A DNA stretch of 64,000 bases from Ponticaulis sp. (GTDB lineage Bacteria > Pseudomonadota > Alphaproteobacteria > Caulobacterales > Hyphomonadaceae). The position numbers and the translations under genes were made by a program. The first letter of the stretch is position 1. Each line of letters starts with the position of its first letter. The notes beneath the pieces are model-generated. The model made no database searches and had not been told where the DNA came from. It saw only the letters and a list, made by a program, of their open reading frames with translations. The DNA lies in contig PBNO01000006.1 of NCBI GenBank assembly GCA_002723155.1, positions 1-64,000 of the forward strand. Direction: 5' to 3'. Of the stretch, positions 17,378 to 26,484 are shown in pieces.

Positions 17378-18151
17378 ATGGCAGACGATCTGGGATTCGG
17401 TGACGTTAAATCACGTGTTTCAGCGGAAGAGTGGCAAGCGCGCGTAGACCTCGCAGCGCTTTACCGCCTCACAGCGTACCATGGTTGGGACGACCTTATT
17501 TTTACGCATATTTCCATGCGCGTTCCGGGCCCGGAACACCATTTCCTGATCAACCCATATGGCCTTCTCTTTGAAGAGATCACCGCATCATCGCTGGTGA
17601 AAGTCGATCTGGAAGGTGAGATCGTTGAGGACACACCTTACAACATCAATCCGGCAGGATTTACGATCCACTCAGCAATCCATGCCGCTCGTGAGGATGC
17701 GCGCTGCGTGATGCACCTGCATACGGATCAGGGTGTTGCGGTATCGGCTCAGAAAAACGGGCTTCTGCCAATTTCGCAGCATGCGATGATCGCTCAGCAC
17801 GAAGTTGCGTATCATGACTATGAGGGTGTTGCCCTGAACCATGACGAACGCGAGCGCATTGTTGCTGATATGGGCGACAAATCCATGCTCATTCTCCGCA
17901 ATCACGGAACGCTGACTTGCGGTGCAACCGCTGCGCAGACTTACATGCGTATGTTCTATCTGGAACGCGCATGTAAAATGCAGATCATGGCGCAAGCCGG
18001 CGGTGGGGAGCTGATCATTTGTTCCGAAGAAGTTCAGGATGTCGTCAAAGGACAGAGCAATCCGAAAGGCATGGCTGTTCTTTCAGACAAACTTCTCTGG
18101 CCAGCGGCGCTTCGCCGTCTCGATCGCAATCTTCCAGGATACGACGCCTAA
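17378..18151 (+). CDS. Class II aldolase/adducin family protein
   Basis: The 257-residue cytosolic protein has the class II aldolase fold. Zinc-site motifs are intact: the MHLHTDQG pair, the histidine in LRNHGTL, and the glycine-rich 'THISMRVPG' substrate loop. Family members act as aldolases, epimerases or decarboxylases on small sugars and hydroxy acids; the substrate is not decidable here. A good ribosome site (GGGAGAAAT) precedes the ATG. Its end overlaps the putative start of the next gene. Confidence 0.9.
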   Translation: MADDLGFGDVKSRVSAEEWQARVDLAALYRLTAYHGWDDLIFTHISMRVPGPEHHFLINPYGLLFEEITASSLVKVDLEGEIVEDTPYNINPAGFTIHSAIHAAREDARCVMHLHTDQGVAVSAQKNGLLPISQHAMIAQHEVAYHDYEGVALNHDERERIVADMGDKSMLILRNHGTLTCGATAAQTYMRMFYLERACKMQIMAQAGGGELIICSEEVQDVVKGQSNPKGMAVLSDKLLWPAALRRLDRNLPGYDA

Positions 18152-18828
18152 GCGTCCGGCTTCTGGCGGGATGGCTGTTAGTCGTCCAGCCAGCGGTCGC
18201 GGCCGGTTGGGTTCAGGATGCGGGCAATCTGTTCGCGCGAACCTCACTGGCTTTGGAAGATCATGGCCCGTTCAGTGCCAATCGCTCTGATCTTTATGCA
18301 GAGTACGGCCTGACGGATGATTGGACGCTCGCGGGCAAATTCGAAACCGTAGATTTTGAGACGTCTAACGCGTTTGATGCAGATGGCTACCGGCTGCAGC
18401 TGCGTCGTGCGCTATGGCGGGGCGATTTCTGGTCGACCACGGCTGCCGTCGGGTTTGTAGAAGGCGCGGCCATTGGCGGTCGTCTTGGGTGCGAAAGCCG
18501 CGGAGGCGAAGTCGAGCTCGGTGTCGGGCATTCCGGCCAGCTGGGCGAGGACACATATTTTGCTGGACTTACCTTGGGGCACCGCAGCCATGAAAGCGAC
18601 TGTCAGACGAACCGTTTGGAATTCGTCATGGGTGTCAGTGATGCCGATGGTTTCAACTATACCACCCAGTACTGGTCCGAGCGCGGAGATAATGGGAATA
18701 GCGACAAAGTCGAAATTATGATTTCGCGAAATTTAGGCGCGTTCGAAGCGGGCTTTGCAACACGCTATGAAATCGGCGGAGAGTTTGAGGAACAAGCCTA
18801 TGTGTTCTCGCTCGCATTTCGCCATTGA
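18019..18828 (+). CDS. Small outer-membrane-like exported protein, start unresolved
   Basis: The convincing part begins near 18148 with a signal peptide (LSVRLLAGWLLVV...AVA, cleavage before AGWVQ). It continues for about 210 residues of alternating polar/aromatic strands (for example DLYAEYGLTDDWTLAGKFE) ending in FSLAFRH, the usual C-terminal pattern of outer-membrane beta barrels. The only standard in-frame start is TTG 18019, which would add about 40 unlikely residues and overlap the aldolase gene by 133 bases. No ATG, GTG or TTG lies between it and the signal peptide. The true start may be non-standard, or the sequence may hold a small error. The function is unknown. Confidence 0.65.
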   Translation: MFRRSSGCRQRTEQSERHGCSFRQTSLASGASPSRSQSSRIRRLSVRLLAGWLLVVQPAVAAGWVQDAGNLFARTSLALEDHGPFSANRSDLYAEYGLTDDWTLAGKFETVDFETSNAFDADGYRLQLRRALWRGDFWSTTAAVGFVEGAAIGGRLGCESRGGEVELGVGHSGQLGEDTYFAGLTLGHRSHESDCQTNRLEFVMGVSDADGFNYTTQYWSERGDNGNSDKVEIMISRNLGAFEAGFATRYEIGGEFEEQAYVFSLAFRH

Positions 18829-18889
18829 AACAGAACAATCGGGTCAGGACGGATAGAAAAATCGCCGGCCCATCTGAGGAGGGAATAAT

Positions 18890-20059
18890 ATGACGGAAGC
18901 GACTGGTCCTCTGGCTGGCGTAAAAATTGTAGATATGTCGACGGTCGTGCTTGGTCCGTTTGCGACACTCATACTGGCCGACCTTGGCGCTGAAGTTATA
19001 AAAATCGAGAATGGTACGGGCGATGTCATGCGCCGCGCAGGCCCGTCTCCTGCGCCAGGTATGGGGCCAATTTTTACGGCGCTGAACCGGAATAAGAAAT
19101 CAATCCAGCTCGACGCGAAAACCGATGAGGGCAAAGCGGCTCTGACGGAACTTCTCAAGGACGCTGATGTCTTCTTCCACAATGTTCGCCTTGCAGGCAT
19201 GGAGCGGCTCGGCTTTGCCTATGATGATGTGGCGAAGATCAATCCAGATATCGTTTATGTGCACTGCGCTGGCTACGGGCAGGGCGGCGCTTACGAGAAA
19301 CGTCAGGCGTATGACGACCTTATTCAGGTCGCGTCCGGCTTCTCCGACCTTCTGAGGCTGCGTGACGGCGGAGACCCTGCCTATATCCCATCTCTCATCG
19401 CCGACAAGACGGTGGGCCTCTATGCCGTCTATGCGACGATTGCCGCGCTGTTCCACAAGGAGCGGACAGGCGAGGGGCAGTTCGTTCAGGTGCCGATGTT
19501 CGAGACCTTTACATTCTTCCACATGGTCGAAAATCTCTATGGGGAGACATGGCTGCCAGGTAATGGTCGCATGGCGTACACGCGGTCTATCAATGTAAAT
19601 CGCAAGCCTTATGCGACAGCAGACGGCTATATCGGCCTTGTGCCGTATTCAGATGACCAGTGGGAGCTCTTCTTCCAGATTGGTGGACGACCGGAAGTTT
19701 TCTCTGATCCAAAATTTGCGACTTATGAAGCCCGCACCGAAAATGTCGGGGAGCTGTATGGTATCATTGGAGAGGTCGCGAAAACCAAAACCACTGAAGA
19801 ATGGCTGGAGCTGCTCGACGAAGCGCAAATTCCGGTTATGGGCTTCAACTCCAATCTTGAAGTATTGACCGATCAGCACCTGAAAGATGTCGGTTTCTTC
19901 GAGGAGCGTCTCCATGAAATTGGCCATAGCTATCGTGCGATGAAACACCCCGTTGCGTTTTCCAGAACGCCTGCCAACATCCGCAGTGAGCCTCCCGTTT
20001 TGGGGCAGCATACAGAGATTGTGTTGTCGCAATTGGGGCTTGGGGGAACATTCGACTGA
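18890..20059 (+). CDS. CaiB/BaiF (class III) CoA-transferase
   Basis: The 389-residue protein has the family N-terminus VKIVDMSTVVLGPFATLILADLG and the expected catalytic aspartate in RQAYDDLIQVASG. The C-terminus 'RSEPPVLGQHTEIVLSQLGL' also fits. It differs clearly from the copy at 11805, so they probably use different acids. GAGGAGG lies 7 bases before the ATG. The neighbouring aldolase and Nudix genes suggest catabolism, but no operon is evident and the substrate is unknown. Confidence 0.9.
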   Translation: MTEATGPLAGVKIVDMSTVVLGPFATLILADLGAEVIKIENGTGDVMRRAGPSPAPGMGPIFTALNRNKKSIQLDAKTDEGKAALTELLKDADVFFHNVRLAGMERLGFAYDDVAKINPDIVYVHCAGYGQGGAYEKRQAYDDLIQVASGFSDLLRLRDGGDPAYIPSLIADKTVGLYAVYATIAALFHKERTGEGQFVQVPMFETFTFFHMVENLYGETWLPGNGRMAYTRSINVNRKPYATADGYIGLVPYSDDQWELFFQIGGRPEVFSDPKFATYEARTENVGELYGIIGEVAKTKTTEEWLELLDEAQIPVMGFNSNLEVLTDQHLKDVGFFEERLHEIGHSYRAMKHPVAFSRTPANIRSEPPVLGQHTEIVLSQLGLGGTFD

Positions 20060-20134
20060 TATCAGGCGTTTGACCTTCAGACGACTAGGGGTAACATCCG
20101 CATCGGGATGCCATTCGGCATGAGGGAGATTACA

Positions 20135-20974
20135 ATGCGGCTTTCGAAAGAAACCATTTCCAACAAAATTCTCAACGCGGCTCCGCGTGTGAATATGTCT
20201 CGACGTGAGCTTATTCGCGGACTGGCAGTTGGTTCAGTTGTGCCGATTGTCACTAGCTGCACAACCAATCCGGAAACCGGTACAAGCCAGTTTCTATTGG
20301 TCGGCGAAGGCCAAATTGCAACGATGGCTGCATCTGCCTGGACCGAGATGAAACAGCAGACGCCATTATCTACGAACTCCTCTCTGAACGCGCGCGTAAA
20401 TCGTGTCTGGGAAAAGGTTGCGCAAGGCGCCGGCCGTGCCGATCAGGATTGGGAAATCGCTGTTTTTGATACGGATGATGCGAACGCATTCGTCATGCCG
20501 GGTAATAAAGTCGGCGTATATCGTGGAATCACGGAGCTGACGGAAAATGACGACCAGCTCGCGTCCGTACTTGGTCACGAGGCAGGTCACGTTGCTGGAC
20601 GACACGCGGCTGAGCGCTATTCGATCGGTCTGGCGAGCCAGATCGCTCTGGTCGCGGGAACAGTAGCTATCCAGCAGTCTGATACGCTCCGTGAATACGG
20701 CGATACAATCGGTGTTCTCGGCGGTGCAGCGCTGCAATTCGGCGTTATTCTGCCATATAGCCGTCGCCACGAGCTCGAAGCTGACCGTCTCGGCGTCGAC
20801 TATATGTACCGCTCTGGTTATCGCGTCAGTCAGGCGCCGCGTCTCTGGGAGCTCATGGCTGCACGCAGCTCAGGCAACCGACCACCAGAGTTTATGTCCA
20901 CGCACCCTGACCCAGAGCGCCGTGCGACAGAGCTTCGTCAGTACATCAATGCGCGCGGTTACGACCTCGTCTGA
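20135..20974 (+). CDS. M48-family metalloprotease, Tat-type lipoprotein
   Basis: The 279-residue periplasmic protease has the zinc motif HEAGH (in LGHEAGHVAGRHA) with a downstream glutamate in RRHELEADRLG, as in the YggG/LoiP and BepA-like M48 group. The N-terminus carries a twin-arginine motif SRRELIRGLAVG followed by a lipobox ending VTSC, indicating Tat export and lipid attachment. ATG 20135 is preferred because GAGGGAG lies 7 bases upstream; ATG 20192 directly before SRR is an alternative. The likely role is quality control of envelope proteins, by family analogy. Confidence 0.85.
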   Translation: MRLSKETISNKILNAAPRVNMSRRELIRGLAVGSVVPIVTSCTTNPETGTSQFLLVGEGQIATMAASAWTEMKQQTPLSTNSSLNARVNRVWEKVAQGAGRADQDWEIAVFDTDDANAFVMPGNKVGVYRGITELTENDDQLASVLGHEAGHVAGRHAAERYSIGLASQIALVAGTVAIQQSDTLREYGDTIGVLGGAALQFGVILPYSRRHELEADRLGVDYMYRSGYRVSQAPRLWELMAARSSGNRPPEFMSTHPDPERRATELRQYINARGYDLV

Positions 20975-21002
20975 TCCGCGACCACATTGAAACAGATATG
21001 AG

Positions 21003-21028
21003 AACGGCCTCTTTCGAGGCCGTTTTTT
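21003..21028. terminator. Terminator between the M48 gene and the convergent SDR gene
   Basis: AACGGCCTC and GAGGCCGTT form a nine-pair stem with loop TTTC, followed by TTTT. The T run overlaps the stop codon of the SDR gene. Confidence 0.85.
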
Positions 21029-21734
21029 ATTTGGTTCGGAATTCGACGCGTTCGCCATGGGCGGTGACATCATCGCCAAGCAGTTCAGCGAGCCTGGCCG
21101 CGACCTCTTCTGGCGGCGGCAGGCTGAGCGGATCCTCACCCGGCATCGCATCGGCGCGCATGTCTGTGCGCACAGCGCCCGGGTCGAACAGATTGACGCG
21201 GATATCGCTGACCTTGGTTTCGTCAGCCCAGGCTGCGACCATGCCTTCAAGACCGGCTTTAGATGCCTGATAAGCCCCCCAGAACGCGCGAGGACGTGGC
21301 ACGACGCCAGACGTAATGAAGACGGCGCGGCCTGCAGGGCTTGCGCGCAGAAGCGGATCGAAAGAGCGGATCAGACGCCAGTTTGCAGTCAGGTTCACAT
21401 CAATCGTGCTGTTGAAACCTGATGGCGTGATCGTTTGTAGAGGCCCCAGAGGGCCAAGAACGCCTGCATTGCCCACAAGGCCATCAAGCTTCTTCCAACG
21501 TTCCAGAACGGCAACAGACAAACGCTCAATCGCATTGGCGTCCGTCAGGTCGAGCGGAACGAGTGTGACCTGTCCGCCAGCCGCTTTGATCTCATCGTCG
21601 AGCGCTTCCAGAGCCTTCTGGCTGCGTGCAACAGCGATGACGTGATGGTTGTGCTTGGTAGCGAGTTCGACGCACAGCGCGCGTCCAATGCCACGAGAAG
21701 CCCCGGTTACAAGGGTGAGTCTTTTATCAGTCAT
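21027..21734 (-). CDS. Short-chain dehydrogenase/reductase
   Basis: The 235-residue NAD(P)-dependent oxidoreductase has the N-terminal cofactor loop TGASRGIGRAL, the NAG motif in GNAGVLGPLG and the catalytic YQASKAG, with the upstream Ser in FITSG. The C-terminal 'DPGAVRTDM' matches the classical SDR pattern. It follows purF by 19 bases on the same strand; an SDR gene after purF is a frequent arrangement in Alphaproteobacteria. The substrate is unknown. Confidence 0.9.
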   Translation of the reverse strand: MTDKRLTLVTGASRGIGRALCVELATKHNHHVIAVARSQKALEALDDEIKAAGGQVTLVPLDLTDANAIERLSVAVLERWKKLDGLVGNAGVLGPLGPLQTITPSGFNSTIDVNLTANWRLIRSFDPLLRASPAGRAVFITSGVVPRPRAFWGAYQASKAGLEGMVAAWADETKVSDIRVNLFDPGAVRTDMRADAMPGEDPLSLPPPEEVAARLAELLGDDVTAHGERVEFRTK

Positions 21735-21753
21735 ATCGGCTTTATCTCAGCGC

Positions 21754-23211
21754 TTAGTCGTCGAGGAAAGACAATTGAGCATCGCGACCGACTTCTTCAT
21801 TACGGCGGTCGATCAGACGGGTCGGATAATCGCCGGTAAAGCAGTGGTCTGCGTATTGAGGTGAGTTTGTATCGCGTGCGACATCGCCAACTGCCCAATA
21901 GAGGCCATCAACGGAGAGGAAGTCGAGGCTGTCGACTTCCAGTTCGCGGCGCATTTCTTCCAGTGAGTGGTTCGCAGCGAGCAGTTCGCGCTCGGACGGC
22001 ATGTCGATACCATAATAGTCCGGAAACTTGATCATCGGGCTTGCCGAGCGGAAGTGAATCTCCTTCGCGCCAGCCTCGCGAACCATGCTGACGATCTTCT
22101 TGGAGGTGTTGCCGCGGACGATGGAGTCGTCGACCAGAACCACACGCTTGCCGTTCAGAACGAATTTGTTCGGCGCGTGCTTTTTGGAGACGCTCGTTTG
22201 TCGATCCACCTGCGTCGGCTCGATGAAGGTACGGCCCACATAATGGTTTCGGATGATTCCAAGCTGGAACGGGATGTTGGATTCTTCTGCGTATCCCAGC
22301 GCAGCTGGTACGCCGCTATCTGGCACCGGCACAATCACGTCAGCATCGGCAGGCGCTTCCTGTGCGAGGCGCATCCCCATGCGGCGACGGACTTCATAGA
22401 CGCTCTTGCCCTGAATAATGCTGTCGGGACGGGCGAAATATACAAACTCAAACAGGCATGGTGCGGTCGAACGGCGCTGGAACGGTGTCAGGCTTTCCAC
22501 GCCATTGTCTGTAATGATCACGACTTCGCCCGGTTCGATTTCGCGTACGAATTTTGCACCGATCAGATCAAGCGCACATGTTTCAGAAGCCAGCACGCTC
22601 GTTCCGCCAAGATCACCCAGAACCAGAGGACGAAGACCTACAGGGTCGCGTGCGCCGATCAGCATTTCTTCTGTCAGCGCCACGAGCGCAAAACCACCTT
22701 CGATCTGGCTGATCGCATCAACGAAGCGTTCTGTAATGCGCGCTTTATCGGAGCGGGAAATGAGGTGGAGAATAACTTCGGTGTCCATTGTGGACTGGAA
22801 GATGGCACCTTTGTCGACGAGCTGACGGCGCAGGGAACGGGAATTTGTCAGGTTGCCATTGTGGGCGATGGCAATACCGCCGCAATCAAGGTCAGCAAAA
22901 ATAGGCTGAATGTTGCGAATGGCTGGCGTGCCCTGTGTCGGGTAGCGGTTGTGGCCGATTGCAGACGATCCCGGCAGGCGCGTGCGCATGTCCTGACCGA
23001 CAAAGTTATCGCCGACGAGGCCGATATGGCGTTCGTTCACGAAGTAACCGGATTTATCATCGTATGTGGCGATGCCGCAGGCTTCCTGTCCGCGGTGCTG
23101 CAGAGCGTGAAGACCCAGCGCTGTAATGACAGACGCTTCAGGGTGTCGGAAAATGCCGAATACGCCGCATTCCTCGCGGAGCTTATCGTCATCATGGTCA
23201 AAAAACATCAT
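21754..23211 (-). CDS. purF: Amidophosphoribosyltransferase
   Basis: The 485-residue enzyme catalyses the first step of purine synthesis, making phosphoribosylamine from PRPP and glutamine. The N-terminal nucleophile cysteine lies in ECGVFGIF after a short leader of about 14 residues that must be removed. HRGQE and the PRPP loop VVLVDDSIVRGNTS are intact. It is the middle gene of radA-cvpA-purF-SDR on the minus strand, 33 bases after cvpA. No purine riboswitch is visible. Confidence 0.96.
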   Translation of the reverse strand: MMFFDHDDDKLREECGVFGIFRHPEASVITALGLHALQHRGQEACGIATYDDKSGYFVNERHIGLVGDNFVGQDMRTRLPGSSAIGHNRYPTQGTPAIRNIQPIFADLDCGGIAIAHNGNLTNSRSLRRQLVDKGAIFQSTMDTEVILHLISRSDKARITERFVDAISQIEGGFALVALTEEMLIGARDPVGLRPLVLGDLGGTSVLASETCALDLIGAKFVREIEPGEVVIITDNGVESLTPFQRRSTAPCLFEFVYFARPDSIIQGKSVYEVRRRMGMRLAQEAPADADVIVPVPDSGVPAALGYAEESNIPFQLGIIRNHYVGRTFIEPTQVDRQTSVSKKHAPNKFVLNGKRVVLVDDSIVRGNTSKKIVSMVREAGAKEIHFRSASPMIKFPDYYGIDMPSERELLAANHSLEEMRRELEVDSLDFLSVDGLYWAVGDVARDTNSPQYADHCFTGDYPTRLIDRRNEEVGRDAQLSFLDD

Positions 23212-23244
23212 GGTTTAAGCTCCGATTTTTCGATCTGTTTAGTA

Positions 23245-23802
23245 CTAAGATCTGTCCGGCAGGTTTTCTGGAATTGCCTGCTGAACGTTGTCAGCTACCG
23301 CTGGAATAACGCTCTGTACCCAGATTACTGCCTGAATGAAATAGGGATATGAAAAAGAATCCAGTACCCAGGAAATCTCGGCCTCTTCGATGAACGGGCG
23401 TGACACAAAAAGCACGAGAACGATGATCGCGAAGGCCCGCGCGACGCCAAAAACGAGTCCGGTTACACGGTCTACAAGCGTGATATCCGTGGACGTGTGG
23501 ACGAAGCGGGAAAACTTACGTCCAAGCCAGGCCGCGAATATATAGATGAAGAGGAAGGTGACGGCGACGACAACGACCTCGATCATGATCGGGTCAATCG
23601 TGCCTGGCAGGGCGCCCTTCGCGAGTGGTGTCAGATAGAAATAAGCAAAGAACGCAGCGCCTAGCGCGAGTAGGAATGCCAGAATTGAGGCCACTTCGCG
23701 GATAAATCCCCGAGCCAGTGCCATCAGGGCTGAAACGAGTGTCAGCAGAATAACGATGACATCAAACATCGTCATATTCAGTGAGTTCAGCAGTTCACTC
23801 AT
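23245..23802 (-). CDS. cvpA: CvpA family inner-membrane protein
   Basis: The 185-residue protein has four predicted membrane helices, beginning NMTMFDVIVILLTLVSALMA, with the conserved GFIREVAS after the first. This is the CvpA pattern. The family is named for colicin V production; envelope roles have been reported, but the mechanism is unclear. The gene overlaps the end of radA by 8 bases and precedes purF, the common cvpA-purF pairing. Confidence 0.9.
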   Translation of the reverse strand: MSELLNSLNMTMFDVIVILLTLVSALMALARGFIREVASILAFLLALGAAFFAYFYLTPLAKGALPGTIDPIMIEVVVVAVTFLFIYIFAAWLGRKFSRFVHTSTDITLVDRVTGLVFGVARAFAIIVLVLFVSRPFIEEAEISWVLDSFSYPYFIQAVIWVQSVIPAVADNVQQAIPENLPDRS

Positions 23803-25171
23803 CGTCGTTTCTCACTTCCAGCATGTCAGCAAGGTCAGCCAGCCGCTTTATCGGCGTATAAGTCAGGCTGCCATGCTTTCGCTGAGGTCCTTCTGGTCCG
23901 AATGCGCACTTAAAGCCAAGTCTCTCTGCTTCTTTTAGCCGTGCATCCATTCGAGCGACAGGGCGAATCGCACCTGAAAGTGCAATTTCTCCGAAAAAGA
24001 TTGATTTTTCAGGGAGCGGTTGGTCAGCCATGGACGATAATAAGGCAGCGGCTGCGGCGAGATCACCGGCTGGCTCCACCATGCGATAGCCGCCAGCCAC
24101 AGACAGATAGATATCGCGGCCGCCAATCTGCAGGCCGCAACGTGCTTCCAGTACGGCGATCATCATCGCGAGGCGGTTATTGTCCCATCCAACGACTGAA
24201 CGGCGCGGTGTGCCGTAAGCTGCCGGGCCCACCAGCGCTTGCACTTCGGCCAGCATGGGGCGCGAGCCTTCCATAGCAGCGAAGACAGCTGCGCCCCCGG
24301 TGCGATCATCTTCCGAGCTTAGGAATAAAGCCGAAGGCTCGCTCGCCGGCGCTAGGCCATAGGCGGACATTTCGAAAATGCCGATTTCATCGGTCGGTCC
24401 GAAGCGGTTCTTCACTGCGCGCAGAATGCGGAACTGGTGGCCGCGTTCGCCCTCAAAATAGAAAACAGTATCGACCATGTGTTCCACGACGCGTGGTCCG
24501 GCAATCTGACCTTCCTTGGTGACGTGGCCGACGATGACCAGAGCGCAGCCACTTTTCTTGGCGAATCGTACAAGTTCCTGAGCGCAGGCCCGTACCTGTG
24601 AGACAGAGCCGGGCGCGGCCTCGACGCTGTCTGACCAGAGCGTCTGGATCGAGTCGATGACAACGAAATCGGGCTTGGCTTTCTTGAGCGCTGAAAGAAT
24701 GGTGCGCAGGTCTGTTTCGGTTGCGAGTTTAACTGGGCTGGAGGCCACTTTGAGCCGTTCTGCGCGGTCCTGAATCTGCGCTGCAGCTTCCTCTCCAGAG
24801 ACATATACCGTTTCCAGTCCGTTGCGGGCGAGGCGCGCTGTCACCTGCAGCAGAAGCGTAGACTTACCAATGCCCGGGTCACCGCCGATCAGCGTCGCGG
24901 ATGCAGGAACAAGACCGCCGCCGAAGACGCGATCGAGTTCATCGACGCCCAGCTTGATGCGTTCCGGTGCTTCGCGGTGATCATCGAGGCTGGAAAACTC
25001 CAGCGGCCCGCCAGCTGTCTTTTTGCTGGTGGGTTTCAGGCCGCCCGGGGCCGCGCTGAGCGTTTCTTCGACGAGGGTATTCCACTCGCCGCAGCCCTCG
25101 CATTTGCCGTTCCATTTGGAATGAACAGTGCCGCAGGACTGGCAGATGAATTGGGTAGTCGTTTTAGCCAT
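23795..25171 (-). CDS. radA: DNA repair protein RadA
   Basis: The 458-residue cytosolic ATPase takes part in branch migration during recombination. The order is as expected: a four-cysteine zinc finger (CQSC...CEGC, residues 9-28), Walker A GGDPGIGKSTLL, the RadA motif KNRFGPTDEIG, and a C-terminal Lon-protease-like domain with 'YLSVAGGYRM'. The ATG at 25171 gives the normal RadA N-terminus (MAKTTTQF); a longer start 63 bases upstream is unlikely. Confidence 0.95.
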   Translation of the reverse strand: MAKTTTQFICQSCGTVHSKWNGKCEGCGEWNTLVEETLSAAPGGLKPTSKKTAGGPLEFSSLDDHREAPERIKLGVDELDRVFGGGLVPASATLIGGDPGIGKSTLLLQVTARLARNGLETVYVSGEEAAAQIQDRAERLKVASSPVKLATETDLRTILSALKKAKPDFVVIDSIQTLWSDSVEAAPGSVSQVRACAQELVRFAKKSGCALVIVGHVTKEGQIAGPRVVEHMVDTVFYFEGERGHQFRILRAVKNRFGPTDEIGIFEMSAYGLAPASEPSALFLSSEDDRTGGAAVFAAMEGSRPMLAEVQALVGPAAYGTPRRSVVGWDNNRLAMMIAVLEARCGLQIGGRDIYLSVAGGYRMVEPAGDLAAAAALLSSMADQPLPEKSIFFGEIALSGAIRPVARMDARLKEAERLGFKCAFGPEGPQRKHGSLTYTPIKRLADLADMLEVRNDDE

Positions 25172-25275
25172 AGCGATAAGCGGTATAGTGTTGAGGCGTG
25201 TTCGTAAAACCAATTCGAAACCGATTACAATCATAACTTCATCAGGCGCTGGCCTCTACGCTCTTGTCCGGATAA

Positions 25276-26484
25276 ATGATCGGCATGAAACGCATCGCAA
25301 TCATCGGATCAGGGCCTGCCGGTCTTATGGCCGCGCAAGCTGCACTAGAGCAGGGCGCGCGAGTGTCGATCTATGAAGCGATGCCTTCGGCTGCCCGAAA
25401 ATTTTTGATGGCGGGTAAGAGCGGGCTGAACATTTCTCATTCCGAACAGGTCGAGCAGTTTATAGGTCGCTACGATGCTCCAGACAGTCGGCTGAAAGCC
25501 ATAGTTCCGGCGTTCAATGCGTCGGATGTTCGTGACTGGATGGATGCGTTGGACGAGCCGTCTTTTGTGGGTTCATCAGGACGAATTTTTCCGGTTGCGA
25601 TGAAAGCCTCTCCGCTGCTTCGAAAGTGGCTGCGGAAACTGGCAGAGCAGGGCGCAGAACTGCATACGCGCTACCGATGGACAGGATGGACACCGGAGGG
25701 ATTGCTCACATTTTCGACGCAGAACGGTGTAGTTGAGGTGGAAAGCGACGCAACCATTCTTGCGCTTGGCGGCAAGAGCTGGTCGCGTCTCGGGTCTGAC
25801 GGTCAGTGGGTCGATATTCTCTCTGAACGTGGCGTGTCCATCGATCCGTTTGAACCGTCCAATTGCGGTATGGAGGTGGGCTGGAGTGACCGTTTGCTGT
25901 CTCAGCATGAAGGCGCTCCGGTGAAGAGTATCGCTTTGAAAATGGGAGATAAGAGTTCGCGCGGCGACATAGTGATCACGCGGCACGGCATTGAAAGCGG
26001 CGCGCTGTATCCCGTAGCGGCGGATTTGCGCAAAGAGCTGTCATCGAATGGATTGGCAACGCTACTAATTGATCTTGTGCCGGACGTGCAGACTGATGCG
26101 CTGGCCAAACGCCTTACTTCCGCCAACAGAAAAGATTCCATGTCGAACCGGCTCCGCAAGGCTGCACGTCTGGATAAGGTGAAGGTCGCGCTGGTGAATG
26201 AGGTCACGCGCGGATCACCGCCGAGCGATGCTTCGGAACTCGCTGCTTTACTGAAGACGCTGCCACTGACCGTGACAGGTACTGCGCCAATGGATGACGC
26301 CATCTCAACTGCAGGCGGGGTGTCCTGGGACGCGCTGGATGAGCATTTAATGCTGAAAACCGTTCCCAACACCTATTGCGTGGGTGAAATGGTGTCTTGG
26401 GATGCGCCGACCGGCGGTTATCTTCTCACGGCCTGTATGGCGATGGGCAAAGCAGCAGGCGAGGCTGCTGCGAAGGCTACATAG
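25276..26484 (+). CDS. FAD-dependent flavoprotein, HI0933/TIGR03862-like
   Basis: The 402-residue oxidoreductase has the N-terminal FAD-binding motif IIGSGPAGLMAAQAALEQGARVSIYE, then RKFLMAGKSGLNISHSE, the family fingerprint. The C-terminal TGGVSWDAL...GGYLLTACMAMGKAAG completes the dinucleotide-binding fold. The group is related to BaiN and HI0933 proteins; the reaction is not established. It is the only plus-strand gene in this block, divergent from radA and overlapping the end of mlaF by 8 bases. The start may also be the ATG at 25285. Confidence 0.87.
   Translation: MIGMKRIAIIGSGPAGLMAAQAALEQGARVSIYEAMPSAARKFLMAGKSGLNISHSEQVEQFIGRYDAPDSRLKAIVPAFNASDVRDWMDALDEPSFVGSSGRIFPVAMKASPLLRKWLRKLAEQGAELHTRYRWTGWTPEGLLTFSTQNGVVEVESDATILALGGKSWSRLGSDGQWVDILSERGVSIDPFEPSNCGMEVGWSDRLLSQHEGAPVKSIALKMGDKSSRGDIVITRHGIESGALYPVAADLRKELSSNGLATLLIDLVPDVQTDALAKRLTSANRKDSMSNRLRKAARLDKVKVALVNEVTRGSPPSDASELAALLKTLPLTVTGTAPMDDAISTAGGVSWDALDEHLMLKTVPNTYCVGEMVSWDAPTGGYLLTACMAMGKAAGEAAAKAT

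Noticed and set aside
21967-23352. 461-codon plus-strand frame opposite purF and cvpA
   Set aside because: It is long only because the opposite strand is codon-biased. The purF motifs on the minus strand are unambiguous, and this product has no family features.
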